The position numbers and the translations under genes were made by a program. From NCBI RefSeq assembly GCF_000284035.1, contig NC_016887.1, forward strand, positions 186,001 to 250,000: a stretch of DNA of 64,000 bases. Reading direction: 5' to 3'. The notes below the pieces were generated by a model. The model saw nothing but the letters and a program-made list of their open reading frames with translations. It was not told the DNA's origin and searched no databases. Source of the stretch: Nocardia cyriacigeorgica GUH-2 (GTDB lineage: Bacteria; Actinomycetota; Actinomycetes; Mycobacteriales; Mycobacteriaceae). Of the stretch, positions 27,121 to 35,787 are shown in pieces (position 1 is the stretch's first letter; every line of letters starts with the position of its first letter).

Positions 27121-27130
27121 ACCGGCCGGT
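27121..27130. promoter_or_regulatory. Palindrome ACCGGCCGGT upstream of the MarR gene
   Basis: A 10-bp perfect palindrome inside TAACCGGCCGGTAA, 34 bases before the marR start, near a -10-like TAGAAT (27152-27157). It could be an autoregulatory MarR operator; based on position only. Confidence 0.3.
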
Positions 27131-27163
27131 AACTTCGCTGGTCGGGCGGCATAGAATACCGAC

Positions 27164-27655
27164 GTGTCTACCAAACCAAGCGGTCGCGTTTCCGCTGAGC
27201 CGGAGTGGCTGACCCCGGCTCAGCAGAACGCGTGGCGGGCCTTCATGGACGGCCACCTCCGTTTGATGACCACGTTGAACCGGCAGCTGCAACGCGACAA
27301 CGACCTGAGCCTGGCCGAATACCGGATCCTGGTGCTGCTGTCGGAGGCGCCCGGCCGGGCCTTGCGGATGAGCGAGCTGGCCGACGGCGTGCTCTCCTCG
27401 CGCAGCCGCCTCACCCACCAGATCCGCCGGATGGAGGCGCAGGGCCTGGTGCGCCGCAATACCTGTGTCGAGGACGGCCGCGGCGTGCTCGCCGAACTCA
27501 CCGACGCCGGCCTGCACCGGCTCTCGGAGGCCGCGCCCGGTCATGTCGAGGCGGTGCGCAAGGGGTTCATCGACCTGCTCACCCCCGAGCAGCTCGACGT
27601 CATCGCCGATGTCTTCGGCCGCATCGACGTCGAAGCCCTCTCGGACGGCCGCTGA
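27164..27655 (+). CDS. MarR family transcriptional regulator
   Basis: The protein has 163 residues with a winged-helix core: LAEYRILVLLSEAPGRALRM, SELADGVLSSRSRLTHQIRR, MEAQGLVRR and the wing NTCVEDGRGVLAELTDAG. The N- and C-terminal helices (FMDGHLRLMTTLNRQLQ; EQLDVIADVFGRIDVEAL) would form the dimer interface. Members sense small phenolic or oxidising ligands. GTG 27164 (VSTKPSG). It lies just downstream of the lactate monooxygenase gene and upstream of tRNA-Ser; the likely target is itself and perhaps the oxidase. Confidence 0.88.
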   Translation: MSTKPSGRVSAEPEWLTPAQQNAWRAFMDGHLRLMTTLNRQLQRDNDLSLAEYRILVLLSEAPGRALRMSELADGVLSSRSRLTHQIRRMEAQGLVRRNTCVEDGRGVLAELTDAGLHRLSEAAPGHVEAVRKGFIDLLTPEQLDVIADVFGRIDVEALSDGR

Positions 27656-27688
27656 CCCACCCGCGCGATCGGTTACGATCGTGGCTCT

Positions 27689-27776
27689 GGAGACGTGGCA
27701 GAGCGGCCGAATGCACTCGCCTTGAAAGCGAGCGTCGTGAGAGCGACCGGGGGTTCAAATCCCTCCGTCTCCGCCA
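27689..27776 (+). tRNA. tRNA-Ser (anticodon TGA)
   Basis: The acceptor stem GGAGACG pairs with CGTCTCC; the anticodon arm CTCGC-CTTGAAA-GCGAG gives TGA. There is a long class-II variable arm, a GGTTCAAATCC T-loop, discriminator G, and CCA is encoded. A -10-like TACGAT lies at 27674-27679. Confidence 0.95.
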
Positions 27777-27907
27777 TCAGCCCGCGCCGGCGGCCGGATC
27801 GCGACCGGCCCCGGCGGGCGGAATCGCCCGATACCGATCACGTCCCAGCCCGGCAACACGCCGCGATTATCGAGTGTGTCGTGCACCGCGAGTGTTTCAA
27901 TGCGGCT

Positions 27908-28288
27908 ATGACGTGGACCACCATCGCTAGATCCCTGAGCTTGCTGGCCGTGGGTACCGCGGCCGGTCTCACCCTCGCGGCGCCGGCCCAGGCCAGCGAC
28001 GCCAACCCGCTGGACTGTTCGGGCGTGCCGCACGCGCAGGGTATCGCCGACCGGCACAGCGGCCTGCGCGGCGTGCCCGTGGTGCCGGTGTGCATGAACA
28101 ACAAGGTCTATATCGGGATCCCGCTGGCGGTTTCGCCGCTGGCCAACATCACCCTGCCCGGCACCACCACCGTCTGCCTGGTGGAACGCGAAACCGTCGA
28201 GGCCGCTGCCCGATTCGAGTGGCGCCGCGATCAGCACGTGGTGCCGATGTGCATCGCCAACCGCGCCTACGGCGTCTACGAGCCCTGA
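27908..28288 (+). CDS. Small secreted protein with four cysteines
   Basis: The protein has 126 residues. The signal peptide (SLSLLAVGTAAGLTLAAPAQA, cleavage near AQA-S) is followed by a mature domain of about 95 residues with four cysteines (LDCSGVPH, VPVCMNNK, TTVCLVE, VPMCIANR), enough for two disulfides. HAQGIADRHSGLRGVPVVPV and PLANITLPGTTT are recognisable repeats of hydrophobic beta strands. Its family is not one I can name. ATG 27908 is chosen because the frame upstream reads through the tRNA. Confidence 0.75.
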   Translation: MTWTTIARSLSLLAVGTAAGLTLAAPAQASDANPLDCSGVPHAQGIADRHSGLRGVPVVPVCMNNKVYIGIPLAVSPLANITLPGTTTVCLVERETVEAAARFEWRRDQHVVPMCIANRAYGVYEP

Positions 28289-28380
28289 TCCCGGCCATCG
28301 GTGCTGGTAGCCGGGCGGATTCGCGCCCCGTGCGATTTTCGCCGCCGCGACCGCTCGGGCGCTTCTGGCAGTATGGCCAC

Positions 28381-29442
28381 ATGCTGTCACGGCGTGGACC
28401 GCGGCGCCGGCTGTCCGGCGCGCTGGTGAGCGCCGCACTGCTGATCGGTGCGGCGGCCACCGGCGCCCCCCTGACGACGGCCGCGCCCCCCGAGGAACAG
28501 GGCACCGGATCCTCCGACGGGCCGGGGATGGCCGAGCAGACCAGACCGATGCCCGCGCGCCCCAGGATCAGTGGCGTCAGCGAGATCACCGACCGCAGGC
28601 TGCGCGTCTACGTCGATTCGCCCGCGATGAGCCGCACCGTCGAAGTACAGGTGCTGTTGCCGCGCGACCGCAGCGCACCCCGTCCCACCGTCTACATGCT
28701 CGACGGCCGCAGCGCGGTCGAGGACAGCAACAACTGGATCGAACGCGGCGGCGCGGTGCCGTTCTACGAGGACAAGAACGTCAATGTGGTGTTCACCGTC
28801 GGCGGCCCCGCCAGCTACTACACCGACTGGCAGCGGCCCGATCCGGTGCTCGGCACCAATATGTGGGAAACCTTCCTGACCAAGGAACTGCCCCCGCTCA
28901 TCGACGCCCGGTTCGACGGCAACGGCCGCAATGCCCTGATGGGTGTGTCGATGGGTGCCGAGGGCGCGATGATGCTCGCGGTGCGCGAACCGCGGCTCTA
29001 CTCCGCGGTCGCCGCGCACAGCGGTTGCTACACCAGCGGATCCGATCTCGGTCAGGCGCAGGTGCGTGCCGTGATCGCCACCTACAAGGGCGATCCGGAC
29101 AATATGTTCGGCGAACCCGAAGACCCGGCCTGGCTCGCCCACGACGTCACCCGGCACGCGGAAGCGTTGCGCGGCAAGGCCATCTACCTGTCCTCCGGCA
29201 GCGGTGTCCCGGGCAAGTACGAGGTCCCGGGCAACCCGGAGCTGCTCACCGCGATCGGTTTCGGCAGCCCGCTGGAAGCCGGCACCAACACCTGCACCCG
29301 TCGCCTCATCGACCGGCTCGACGCGCTCGGCATCGCGCATACCGCGCATCTGCGGTCGACCGGCACGCATTCCTGGCCGTACTGGGCCGACGAGCTACAC
29401 AGCTCCTGGCCGACGATCGCGCGCGGGCTCGGCGTGGAGTGA
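28381..29442 (+). CDS. Mycolyltransferase / antigen 85-type esterase
   Basis: The protein has 353 residues and would be exported by an N-terminal signal (SGALVSAALLIGAAATGAP). The alpha/beta-hydrolase domain has the Ag85 hallmarks: YMLDGRSAVEDSNNWI, TFLTKELPPLIDARF, the nucleophile GVSMGAEGAMM (Ser 190) and the catalytic GTHSWPYWADEL (His 330). Antigen-85 enzymes move mycolic acids between trehalose mycolates and arabinogalactan. Nocardial genomes carry several paralogues; substrate preference is unknown. ATG 28381; the longer frame is out of family. Confidence 0.88.
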   Translation: MLSRRGPRRRLSGALVSAALLIGAAATGAPLTTAAPPEEQGTGSSDGPGMAEQTRPMPARPRISGVSEITDRRLRVYVDSPAMSRTVEVQVLLPRDRSAPRPTVYMLDGRSAVEDSNNWIERGGAVPFYEDKNVNVVFTVGGPASYYTDWQRPDPVLGTNMWETFLTKELPPLIDARFDGNGRNALMGVSMGAEGAMMLAVREPRLYSAVAAHSGCYTSGSDLGQAQVRAVIATYKGDPDNMFGEPEDPAWLAHDVTRHAEALRGKAIYLSSGSGVPGKYEVPGNPELLTAIGFGSPLEAGTNTCTRRLIDRLDALGIAHTAHLRSTGTHSWPYWADELHSSWPTIARGLGVE

Positions 29443-29550
29443 GGTTTCGCGCGCTCGCCGCCGGATCAGCGGGTAGATCGGCGTGGCCTGCGGATCGAGC
29501 GGATGTCGGCATGCCGCGCGTCGCGTGACGATCGGCAGAGACGCCGACGC

Positions 29551-30630
29551 TCAGCCGGCGAACCGGGCAGCGACCGCCGGATCGGTGGCGAAGCTCAGGA
29601 ACAGGTCGTTCTCGTGCGGATCGCCGGTGGTGACGCGCACTCCGTCGCCGGCGAACGGCCGCACCAGCACTCCGGCCTCCGCGCTCGCCTCGGCGAAGGG
29701 CACGCTGTGCTCGCCCAGTGCGAGCCAGACGAAGTTCGCCTCGCTCGGCGGCACCCGGTAGCCCGCGGCGAGCAGCGCCTCGCGCACCCGATTCCGTTCG
29801 GCGATCAGCGGCTCGGTGCGATCGAGCAGCTCGTGCCGCGCCTCCAGCGAGGCGATCGCGGCGGCCTGCACGATTCGGTTGACGCTGAACGGGATGTGCA
29901 CCTTCAGCAGCGCGGTGATCACCTCGGGCGCGCCCACCGCGTACCCCGCGCGCAGCCCGGCCAGCCCGTAGGCCTTCGAGAAGGTTCGCAGCACAACCAC
30001 ATTGGGCCGGGTGCGGCCGAGCTCGACGCCGTCGGGGCGGTCCTGCGGGGTCAGCCGCATGTATTCGTAGTAGGCCTCGTCCAGCACCACCAGCACGGTG
30101 TCCGGGACGGTGTCGAGGAACCGGGTCAGCGCCGCCTGGCCGACCGCGGTGCCGGTCGGGTTGTTCGGGTTGCAGATGAAGATCATCTTGGTGCGTTCGG
30201 TGACCGCGGCGGCGATCGCGTCCAGATCGTGCACCAGCTCCGCGTCCAGCGGCACCGGCACGGCCTTGGCATTGCCCACCTGGGTGACGATCGGGTACGC
30301 CTCGAACGAGCGCCACGCGAACAGCACCTCGTCGTCGGGGGAGGAGCAGGTGATCTGCACCAGTTCCTGGCACAGCGCGACGCTGCCGCAGCCCACCGCG
30401 ACGTTCGCCGGGGAGACGCCGAGGAACTCCGCCAGCGCCGCCCGCAGCTCGGTGACCTGATTGTCCGGGTAGCGGCTCGACAGCTCGGCCGCCTCGGTGA
30501 TGGCCTTGAGGGCGGTTGGCAGCGGACCGAAGGTGGTCTCGTTGCTGGCGAGCTTGACCGCACCGGGATGGTTGCGGCCGGGGACGTACGCCGGAATGGA
30601 ATCGAGGTCCGGCCGAATCTGCGCGGTCAC
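29551..30630 (-). CDS. pat: Aromatic amino acid / histidinol-phosphate aminotransferase (HisC2/Pat-like)
   Basis: The 359-residue PLP-dependent fold-type I enzyme shows VKLASNETTFGPLP, SSRYPDNQVTELRAALA, CGSVALCQELVQ, FICNPNNPTG, LDEAYYEYM and the Schiff-base region LRTFSKAYGLAGLRAGYA. This matches M. tuberculosis Rv3772 (hisC2/pat), which transaminates phenylpyruvate and prephenate-derived keto acids. It would pair functionally with the prephenate dehydrogenase at 60.4 kb for tyrosine/phenylalanine synthesis. GTG 30630 (VTAQIRPDL) is chosen; an upstream in-frame ATG gives an unlike extension. Confidence 0.9.
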   Translation of the reverse strand: MTAQIRPDLDSIPAYVPGRNHPGAVKLASNETTFGPLPTALKAITEAAELSSRYPDNQVTELRAALAEFLGVSPANVAVGCGSVALCQELVQITCSSPDDEVLFAWRSFEAYPIVTQVGNAKAVPVPLDAELVHDLDAIAAAVTERTKMIFICNPNNPTGTAVGQAALTRFLDTVPDTVLVVLDEAYYEYMRLTPQDRPDGVELGRTRPNVVVLRTFSKAYGLAGLRAGYAVGAPEVITALLKVHIPFSVNRIVQAAAIASLEARHELLDRTEPLIAERNRVREALLAAGYRVPPSEANFVWLALGEHSVPFAEASAEAGVLVRPFAGDGVRVTTGDPHENDLFLSFATDPAVAARFAG

Positions 30631-30726
30631 CCCCCAACCATATGCCCGCCCCCGGAATTTCCGTGCGGGAGGGCCTCTCACGTGCAATTTCTCCCCAAGA
30701 TCAGAAATCGGCCCTACGCTGGATTC

Positions 30727-31464
30727 ATGTCGGGCACTTATGACGATCTAGCGCCGCTGCGCGTCGGGGACGACATGGCAACCGAAGGTGAATCCGAGCC
30801 GGACCGGCGCCCGGCCGCGCACCAGCAGGTGCCCATCACCGTGGTCGAACCCGAGGGCAATGCCCGTGGCGGCATCGTGTTGCTGCACGAGTCCAGTGAG
30901 TTCACCGGGCCGTTGCTGGAGCTCATGCAGGCGTTGGCCACCGAGGGCTGGACGGTCGTCGCGCCCAACCTGTTCCATCGCGCCACCGATACGCCGTCGA
31001 CCGGGGTGTTCGGCGACGAACTGTTCGAGGATTTCGACGCCTGCTTCGACTGGCTCACCCGGCGTGGAGTGTTCCCGGACTGCATCGGCGCGCTCGGCTT
31101 CGATACCGCGGGCACCGCCGCCTGCCTCGTCGCCACCAACCGCCCCATCGGCGCCGCCGTCAGCGTCGCCGCCCGTGGCATCGTGAGCCCCCTCACCGAC
31201 AAAGCCGAGGCCCTTGTCGAGGCCGCCCCGCGGTTGCAGGCCCCGTGGCTCGGCCTGTTCGGCGAGACCGACCCGAACACCCCGTCCGAGGAAGTCGAGC
31301 AGTTGCGCGACGCCGCCGCCCGCGCCGAAGTGGCGAGTCTGGTGATCAGTTATCCGGGTCTGCTGCACCGCGCCGACAAACCCGGCGACGACGAGGAGGA
31401 GCGCGACGACCTCATCGACGCGCAAACCAGGATCTTCGACTGGTTCGACAGCAATTTACGCTAA
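30727..31464 (+). CDS. Dienelactone hydrolase-family protein with altered nucleophile
   Basis: The 245-residue alpha/beta hydrolase of the DLH type shows VLLHESSEFTG (family Glu, 55), WTVVAPNLFH, the nucleophile-elbow region GALGFDTAGTAACLVA, LFGETDPNTPSEEVEQL (Asp 182) and YPGLLHRADKPG (His 214). In true dienelactone hydrolases the elbow is GFCxGG with a catalytic Cys; here Asp 126 is at that place and the flanking Gly-Gly is Ala-Gly. The acid and His positions are kept, so the activity is uncertain. ATG 30727 is chosen over a much longer frame. Confidence 0.8.
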   Translation: MSGTYDDLAPLRVGDDMATEGESEPDRRPAAHQQVPITVVEPEGNARGGIVLLHESSEFTGPLLELMQALATEGWTVVAPNLFHRATDTPSTGVFGDELFEDFDACFDWLTRRGVFPDCIGALGFDTAGTAACLVATNRPIGAAVSVAARGIVSPLTDKAEALVEAAPRLQAPWLGLFGETDPNTPSEEVEQLRDAAARAEVASLVISYPGLLHRADKPGDDEEERDDLIDAQTRIFDWFDSNLR

Positions 31465-31555
31465 CTACCAGCCGTTTTGCACTCTGTGGATCGGCTACTG
31501 TAACCTTGCTGCTCGGCGGTTCGAAAGGACCGGTGCCCTCGAAGAGAAGGCTCCA

Positions 31556-31645
31556 GGAGGCGTGCCAGAGCGGCCGAATGGGACTCACTGCTAATGAGTT
31601 GTCCCTTCACGGGGACCGGAGGTTCAAATCCTCTCGCCTCCGCCA
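31556..31645 (+). tRNA. tRNA-Ser (anticodon GCT)
   Basis: The acceptor GGAGGCG pairs with CGCCTCC; the anticodon stem-loop ACTCA-CTGCTAA-TGAGT gives GCT. There is a class-II long variable arm, discriminator G and encoded CCA. A possible promoter is TTGCAC (31477-31482) and TAACCT (31501-31506), 18 bases apart. Confidence 0.95.
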
Positions 31646-31681
31646 AGCCCGGGAAACCGGGTCCACAACTGAACACCGCAT

Positions 31682-31754
31682 GCGCCCGTAGCTCAACGGA
31701 TAGAGCATCTGACTACGGATCAGAAGGTTAGGGGTTCGAATCCCTTCGGGCGCA
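31682..31754 (+). tRNA. tRNA-Arg (anticodon ACG)
   Basis: The acceptor GCGCCCG pairs with CGGGCGC; the anticodon arm TCTGA-CTACGGA-TCAGA gives ACG (A34 becomes inosine through TadA, whose gene is at 62 kb). CCA is not encoded. It lies 36 bases after tRNA-Ser(GCT) and probably shares its transcript. Confidence 0.95.
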
Positions 31755-31760
31755 CTTCAG

Positions 31761-31793
31761 AAGGCCCCTCCCGCTCGGGAGGGGCCTTCTTTC
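31761..31793 (+). terminator. Rho-independent terminator of the tRNA-Ser/tRNA-Arg unit
   Basis: AAGGCCCCTCCC (31761-31772) pairs with GGGAGGGGCCTT (31777-31788) over a four-base loop, followed by TCTTTCTC. This is one of the strongest terminators in the window. Confidence 0.9.
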
Positions 31794-31966
31794 TCGTCGC
31801 GGGGATTACTTCGGGCATACATTCGCCGAGCGATATACCGCCGATGGGCGCGCTGTTGCCTCCGTCGTGTGCCGTTCGACACATCCCACCGGTTCTGGCC
31901 GGCAAACGCCTCCGCAGGCTCGCCAGTCATGGGGAATGCCGCCAGCACACCCGTAGCATCGCCGTC

Positions 31967-32290
31967 GTGAAACTTGGAATGCTTTCGTGCATAGGTGCTC
32001 TCACCGTGGCCGCGGTGTCCGTGGTGGCGCCGTCCGCCTCGGCGTTTCCGACCGGATCGTTCGGGGGTGGCGGTGACGGCAGGCAAGTCGTGATCATCGA
32101 CGGCACCATGGAGCTGAGCAACCTCGACCAGTGCTGGGCCAGTGGGTTCCCGCGCGAGATCGAGGTCGAGAACCGCAGCGACCGCAACTTCCTGCTGTTC
32201 GCCTCCGACAACTGCACCGGTGCCCCCGTCGCGACTGTCGCCCCGCACAGCCGCCTCACCCACCACGGCTGGTCCGGTAAGGCCGCCTGA
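31967..32290 (+). CDS. Small secreted protein
   Basis: The protein has 107 residues. The signal peptide (LGMLSCIGALTVAAVSVVAP, cleavage after ASA) is followed by a mature domain of about 76 residues, starting with a Gly-rich stretch, with two cysteines (LDQCWASG, SDNCTGAP) that could form one disulfide. Between them lies a beta-rich body (REIEVENRSDRNFLLFAS). Small immunoglobulin-like or lectin-like folds look like this but no family is assigned. GTG 31967 (VKLGML) or ATG 31979 starts it. A shared terminator follows. Confidence 0.68.
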   Translation: MKLGMLSCIGALTVAAVSVVAPSASAFPTGSFGGGGDGRQVVIIDGTMELSNLDQCWASGFPREIEVENRSDRNFLLFASDNCTGAPVATVAPHSRLTHHGWSGKAA

Positions 32291-32296
32291 CGACCC

Positions 32297-32345
32297 GCGA
32301 GTGGTGCCCGGCCGCGAACTGTTTCCGCAGCCGGGTACCACTCGC
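32297..32345. terminator. Bidirectional stem-loop between convergent genes
   Basis: The 16-base arms 32297-32312 and 32330-32345 (GCGAGTGGTGCCCGGC against GCCGGGTACCACTCGC) pair with one G-T. The structure is seven bases after one stop codon and directly next to the convergent one. Confidence 0.75.
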
Positions 32346-32346
32346 T

Positions 32347-33057
32347 CTACTTCCAGTCGGGAACCGGCGGCAGCGGCTGGGGGAGTGAATCGGGGGTGGT
32401 GCGGCCGAGCAGCCAGACGAGGGTGTCGGCGGCGGGGGCGGTGATGGTGTGGGTGGCGGTGCCGTCGCCGATGGTGGCGGTGAAATCGGGGGTGATGATC
32501 TCGAACGGCTCGGTGGCGGACTTGCTCAGGCTCGCGGCGGCCTCGGGGAGCAGTCGGCCGACGAAATCGGCGGGCCAGTCGGTGTGGGTGTAGCCGGCGG
32601 CGAGATCGACGTGGTGGATCTCGACCTCCTGCCAGCGCATCCAGACCACCTCGGTGGCGGGGATCGGCCGGCCCTGACGAGTACGCACCTCGGCCTGCCA
32701 CTGTTCGGGGCTGAGGGTGGCGGCCAGGCCGGCGAACCGCTGCGCCGACTCCACGAAATCGGTCCGCTGTTCGGCGAGCGGACGCGGAGCGCCTTCCTCG
32801 ATATCGGATTCCCGTAGGAAAGCGCTTGCGTACTGCGGGATTTCGACGCCGGTGCGCGCCCACAGCAGCAGATTGACCAGGCTGTCGGCATTTCGCGACA
32901 GGTGCGCGAGGACGTGGCCGCGGGTCCAGCCGGGCAGCAGGGACGGCTCTTTCAACGCCGCATCGTCCAGGGTGTCGATGGTGGCGAGCAGACGCCGCGT
33001 CGATTCGGTGACGGTATCGAGGAGCTTCAGGGCGGCCTCAGGAGTATCGCTGGTCAC
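32347..33057 (-). CDS. Mycothiol-dependent maleylpyruvate isomerase-family enzyme (DinB-like)
   Basis: The protein has 236 residues. The N-terminal MDMPI helical bundle has LLPGWTRGHVLAHLSRNADS (metal His) and WMRWQEVEIHHVDLAAGY, carrying the Glu-x-x-x-His metal ligands. A C-terminal SCP2-like part (FEIITPDFTATIGDGTATHT) follows. Family members use mycothiol, the actinobacterial thiol, for isomerisation or S-transfer; the true substrate is unknown. ATG 33057. The gene stands alone and converges on the small secreted protein gene. Confidence 0.86.
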   Translation of the reverse strand: MTSDTPEAALKLLDTVTESTRRLLATIDTLDDAALKEPSLLPGWTRGHVLAHLSRNADSLVNLLLWARTGVEIPQYASAFLRESDIEEGAPRPLAEQRTDFVESAQRFAGLAATLSPEQWQAEVRTRQGRPIPATEVVWMRWQEVEIHHVDLAAGYTHTDWPADFVGRLLPEAAASLSKSATEPFEIITPDFTATIGDGTATHTITAPAADTLVWLLGRTTPDSLPQPLPPVPDWK

Positions 33058-33131
33058 GGTTCGAGATTATCGGCCGAACTCGAGTAATTTCCCGGATCCC
33101 TGACCGCGCTGTGCGGTCGGACAATCGGTCG

Positions 33132-33650
33132 ATGCATGCCCTCCGTTCACACACAGCTATCAGACTCCGAGCGGCGTCATCGCTCGTGATCGCCGGGTTG
33201 ACGTTGGCTACTGCCGCATGCGGCTTCACGCGAGCTCCAACCAGACTCGATGAAGCAGAGGCCTATCAGCGGGCCGACGAGCATATCGCGGCGGTGGTCG
33301 ACAGACTCGGTCGGGAAGTCATGATGAAACCCGGGCTGCGCAGCACCAGTGTTCGTGACCCCGTATTCGGTGGGGAGCCGAAGGTAGTTGGTGTGGAGGT
33401 CAATTACATTCTGGTGTTTCCCGAAGTCGACCCTCCCACCTTCACCGGGAACGCCGACGTGTTCAGCCGGGTGGAAGCGTGGTGGACCGATAACGGCTAT
33501 CGGATTACGTATCGCGAACGGGACCGCCCATTCCGGGTCTTACGGGTGATCGATGACCAAGATGGCGTAACTGTCGCGCTGAAGGAGGGGAGAATAGGTA
33601 ACCTGTGGCTTACCGCCAGCTGCCCGATGTCAGTGCGTTACCGCCGCTGA
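33132..33650 (+). CDS. Putative lipoprotein
   Basis: The protein has 172 residues. A basic N-terminus and a hydrophobic stretch end in a lipobox (LATAAC, Cys 30). The mature domain is a small alpha/beta protein (EAEAYQRADEHIAAVVDRLG; WWTDNGYRITYRERDRPFRV; VTVALKEGRIGNLWLTASCP), reminiscent of Rhodococcus/Nocardia lipoproteins of unknown function. The codon choice is less GC-biased than in neighbours. ATG 33132 is used; a GTG at 33111 would add seven residues. No SD is obvious. Confidence 0.68.
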   Translation: MHALRSHTAIRLRAASSLVIAGLTLATAACGFTRAPTRLDEAEAYQRADEHIAAVVDRLGREVMMKPGLRSTSVRDPVFGGEPKVVGVEVNYILVFPEVDPPTFTGNADVFSRVEAWWTDNGYRITYRERDRPFRVLRVIDDQDGVTVALKEGRIGNLWLTASCPMSVRYRR

Positions 33651-33680
33651 CACCCCACGCGCAGCGCAGCGGAACACGGG

Positions 33681-34592
33681 TTACCGCGCATGCCGGGTGA
33701 CGATCCGGTGGATGAGCCGCGCCGCCGTCCGCGCGGTCCGGTTGTCGATATCGAGCCCGGGATTGAGCTCCGCCACATCCGCGACGGCGAGCTTGCCGCT
33801 CGCGGTCACCCGATCGCAGACGGCCTGAATCGTCGGGAGCGGGATGCCGAAGGCGGCAGGCGCACTGACGCCCGGCGCGACCGACGCGGGCAGCACATCG
33901 AGATCGATGGTCAAGTACAGCAGGTCGATCTCGGCCAGGAAGTCGTCGACGAAGGCCAGCGCCGACTGCTGATCGCAGTCGTCGTCGAGCAGATAACGCA
34001 CGTCGAACTTCGCCGCGGTGTCGAACAGCGCGGCGGTATTGCTCGGCTGGCTGATGCCGAGCACCGCGTAGCGCACCGCGCCGTCGGCCTCCAGGATCTG
34101 CCGGAACGGGGTGCCGGAGCTGGGAACCGGATCGGCGCGCAGGTCGAAATGGGCGTCGAGGTTGAGGATTCCGATCCGCCCCGCCGCGCGGCCGCGCGCA
34201 GATCCCGCGACGCCGAGGTAGGTGCCGTAGGCGATCTCGTGGCCGCCACCGAGCACGATCGGGAAGTGGCCGGCGTCGAGCAGTGCGCTCACCTCGGCGC
34301 CGAGGGCGCGTTGACCCTCCTCGAGCCTCTCGCCGGAAACGGTCACGGTTCCCGCGTCGAAGGCTCGATGCGGTGCCGCCAGCGCCATCGGCGACAGCGC
34401 CTGTCGCAGCGCATCCGGCCCCGCCGCGGCGCCGACCCGGCCCTTGTTGCGCCGCACGCCCTCATCGCTGGCGAATCCGACGAACACGCACGCACCGGGT
34501 TCGACACCCGGCCCATACGGTTCGACGACCTGATGCCAGCGCAGATGCTCGGGTGTGGTGCCGTCGGTGCGTCCGGTCCAGCGGGGTTGCAT
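33681..34592 (-). CDS. hutG: Formimidoylglutamase
   Basis: HutG hydrolyses N-formimino-L-glutamate to glutamate and formamide, the last step of this histidine pathway. It is a ureohydrolase of 303 residues with the binuclear-Mn motifs GGGHEIAYGTYLG, LNLDAHFDLRADP and LTIDLDVLPAS, and the substrate region SSGTPFRQILE. GAGGAG eight bases ahead supports ATG 34592. It lies ten bases after hutI as the last gene of the NCS1-hutI-hutG operon. Choosing HutG over arginase or agmatinase rests on VRRNKGRVGAAAGPDALR plus the operon. Confidence 0.93.
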   Translation of the reverse strand: MQPRWTGRTDGTTPEHLRWHQVVEPYGPGVEPGACVFVGFASDEGVRRNKGRVGAAAGPDALRQALSPMALAAPHRAFDAGTVTVSGERLEEGQRALGAEVSALLDAGHFPIVLGGGHEIAYGTYLGVAGSARGRAAGRIGILNLDAHFDLRADPVPSSGTPFRQILEADGAVRYAVLGISQPSNTAALFDTAAKFDVRYLLDDDCDQQSALAFVDDFLAEIDLLYLTIDLDVLPASVAPGVSAPAAFGIPLPTIQAVCDRVTASGKLAVADVAELNPGLDIDNRTARTAARLIHRIVTRHAR

Positions 34593-34602
34593 CGGGTGCT
34601 CC

Positions 34603-35778
34603 TCAGTTCGAGTAGGCGAGCGTGCCTTCGCGCCACACTCGGCTGATCAACGGGACCCCCGGCCGGTAGGCCAGGTGCAGGTGGGATGGGGCGTCGAGCG
34701 CCAGTGCGTCGGCGCGGGCGCCGGGGGTCAGCGCACCGACGTCGGTGCGCTGCAGGGCGCGGGCGCCGCCGGCGGTGGCGGCCCAGACGGCTTCATCCGG
34801 TGTCATGTGCATATCGCGCACCGCGATGGCGATGCAGAACGGCAGGCTGGTCGTGTAGCTGGTGCCCGGATTGCAGTCGGCGCCGAGCGCGACCGTCACG
34901 CCCGCGTCGATCAGCGCGCGTGCGTCGGGATAGCTGCTGCGGGTGCAGAAGTCCGCGCCCGGCAGCAGCGTGGCCACGGTGTCGCTCTGGGCGAGGGCGT
35001 CGATATCGGCGGCGTTCACATGCGTTACATGGTCGACCGAGGCCGCACCCAGTTCCACTGCGAGTTGCACTCCAGGACCCTGTCGCAGCTGGTTGCCGTG
35101 CACTCGCGGAATCAGCCCGTGCGCGATCCCGGCGGTGAGCACGGTGTGTGCCTGGTCGCGGTCGAAGGCGCCCTGTTCGCAGAACACGTCGATCCATTTG
35201 GCGTGCGGCGCGCACTTCGGGATCATCTCCGCGACCACCATCGCCACGTAGTCGTCGGCGCGTCCCGCGTACTCGGGCGGCGGCACATGTGCGGCCAGCA
35301 GCGTCACCTCGTCGGTGTGCCGGCCCGCCACCTGGACGCTGCGCAGTTCGTCGGCGACGGTCTGCCCGTAACCGGATTTGCATTCGACGGTCGTGCTGCC
35401 CGCCCGCAGCGATTCATCGAGCAGCCTGCGCACATTCGCCCCGAGCTGCTCATCTGTAGCGGCCCTGGTGGCCGCGATGGTGGTGCGGATCCCGCCCGCG
35501 GCGTACTTCTGCCCCGACATGCGCGCCGCGAACTCCTCGGCCCGGTCCCCGGCGAACACCAGATGGGAATGGGATTCCACGAATCCGGGCAGTACGGCGC
35601 GCCCGTCGAGCGAGTGCTGTGTATCGGCAGCAGGCGCTGCGGCCGAATCACCCACCCACGCCACGGCGCCGTCCGCGAAGACGACGGCGGCGTCACGGCG
35701 CAGGCCGAGCGGGCCCTCGCCGAGGGCGGGATCGTTGGTGACGAGGACGCCGATATCGGTCAGTGCGGTGGTTGCCAT
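34603..35778 (-). CDS. hutI: Imidazolonepropionase
   Basis: HutI opens 4-imidazolone-5-propionate to N-formimino-glutamate. The 391-residue amidohydrolase shows the metal motif [60 protein letters not shown], the metal His region PRVHGNQL and VDHVTHV, and the catalytic Asp in LGADCNPGT. The start ATG 35778 has TAGGAG that overlaps the stop of the upstream permease gene. Middle gene of the operon. Confidence 0.95.
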   Translation of the reverse strand: MATTALTDIGVLVTNDPALGEGPLGLRRDAAVVFADGAVAWVGDSAAAPAADTQHSLDGRAVLPGFVESHSHLVFAGDRAEEFAARMSGQKYAAGGIRTTIAATRAATDEQLGANVRRLLDESLRAGSTTVECKSGYGQTVADELRSVQVAGRHTDEVTLLAAHVPPPEYAGRADDYVAMVVAEMIPKCAPHAKWIDVFCEQGAFDRDQAHTVLTAGIAHGLIPRVHGNQLRQGPGVQLAVELGAASVDHVTHVNAADIDALAQSDTVATLLPGADFCTRSSYPDARALIDAGVTVALGADCNPGTSYTTSLPFCIAIAVRDMHMTPDEAVWAATAGGARALQRTDVGALTPGARADALALDAPSHLHLAYRPGVPLISRVWREGTLAYSN

Positions 35779-35787
35779 GCATGACTC

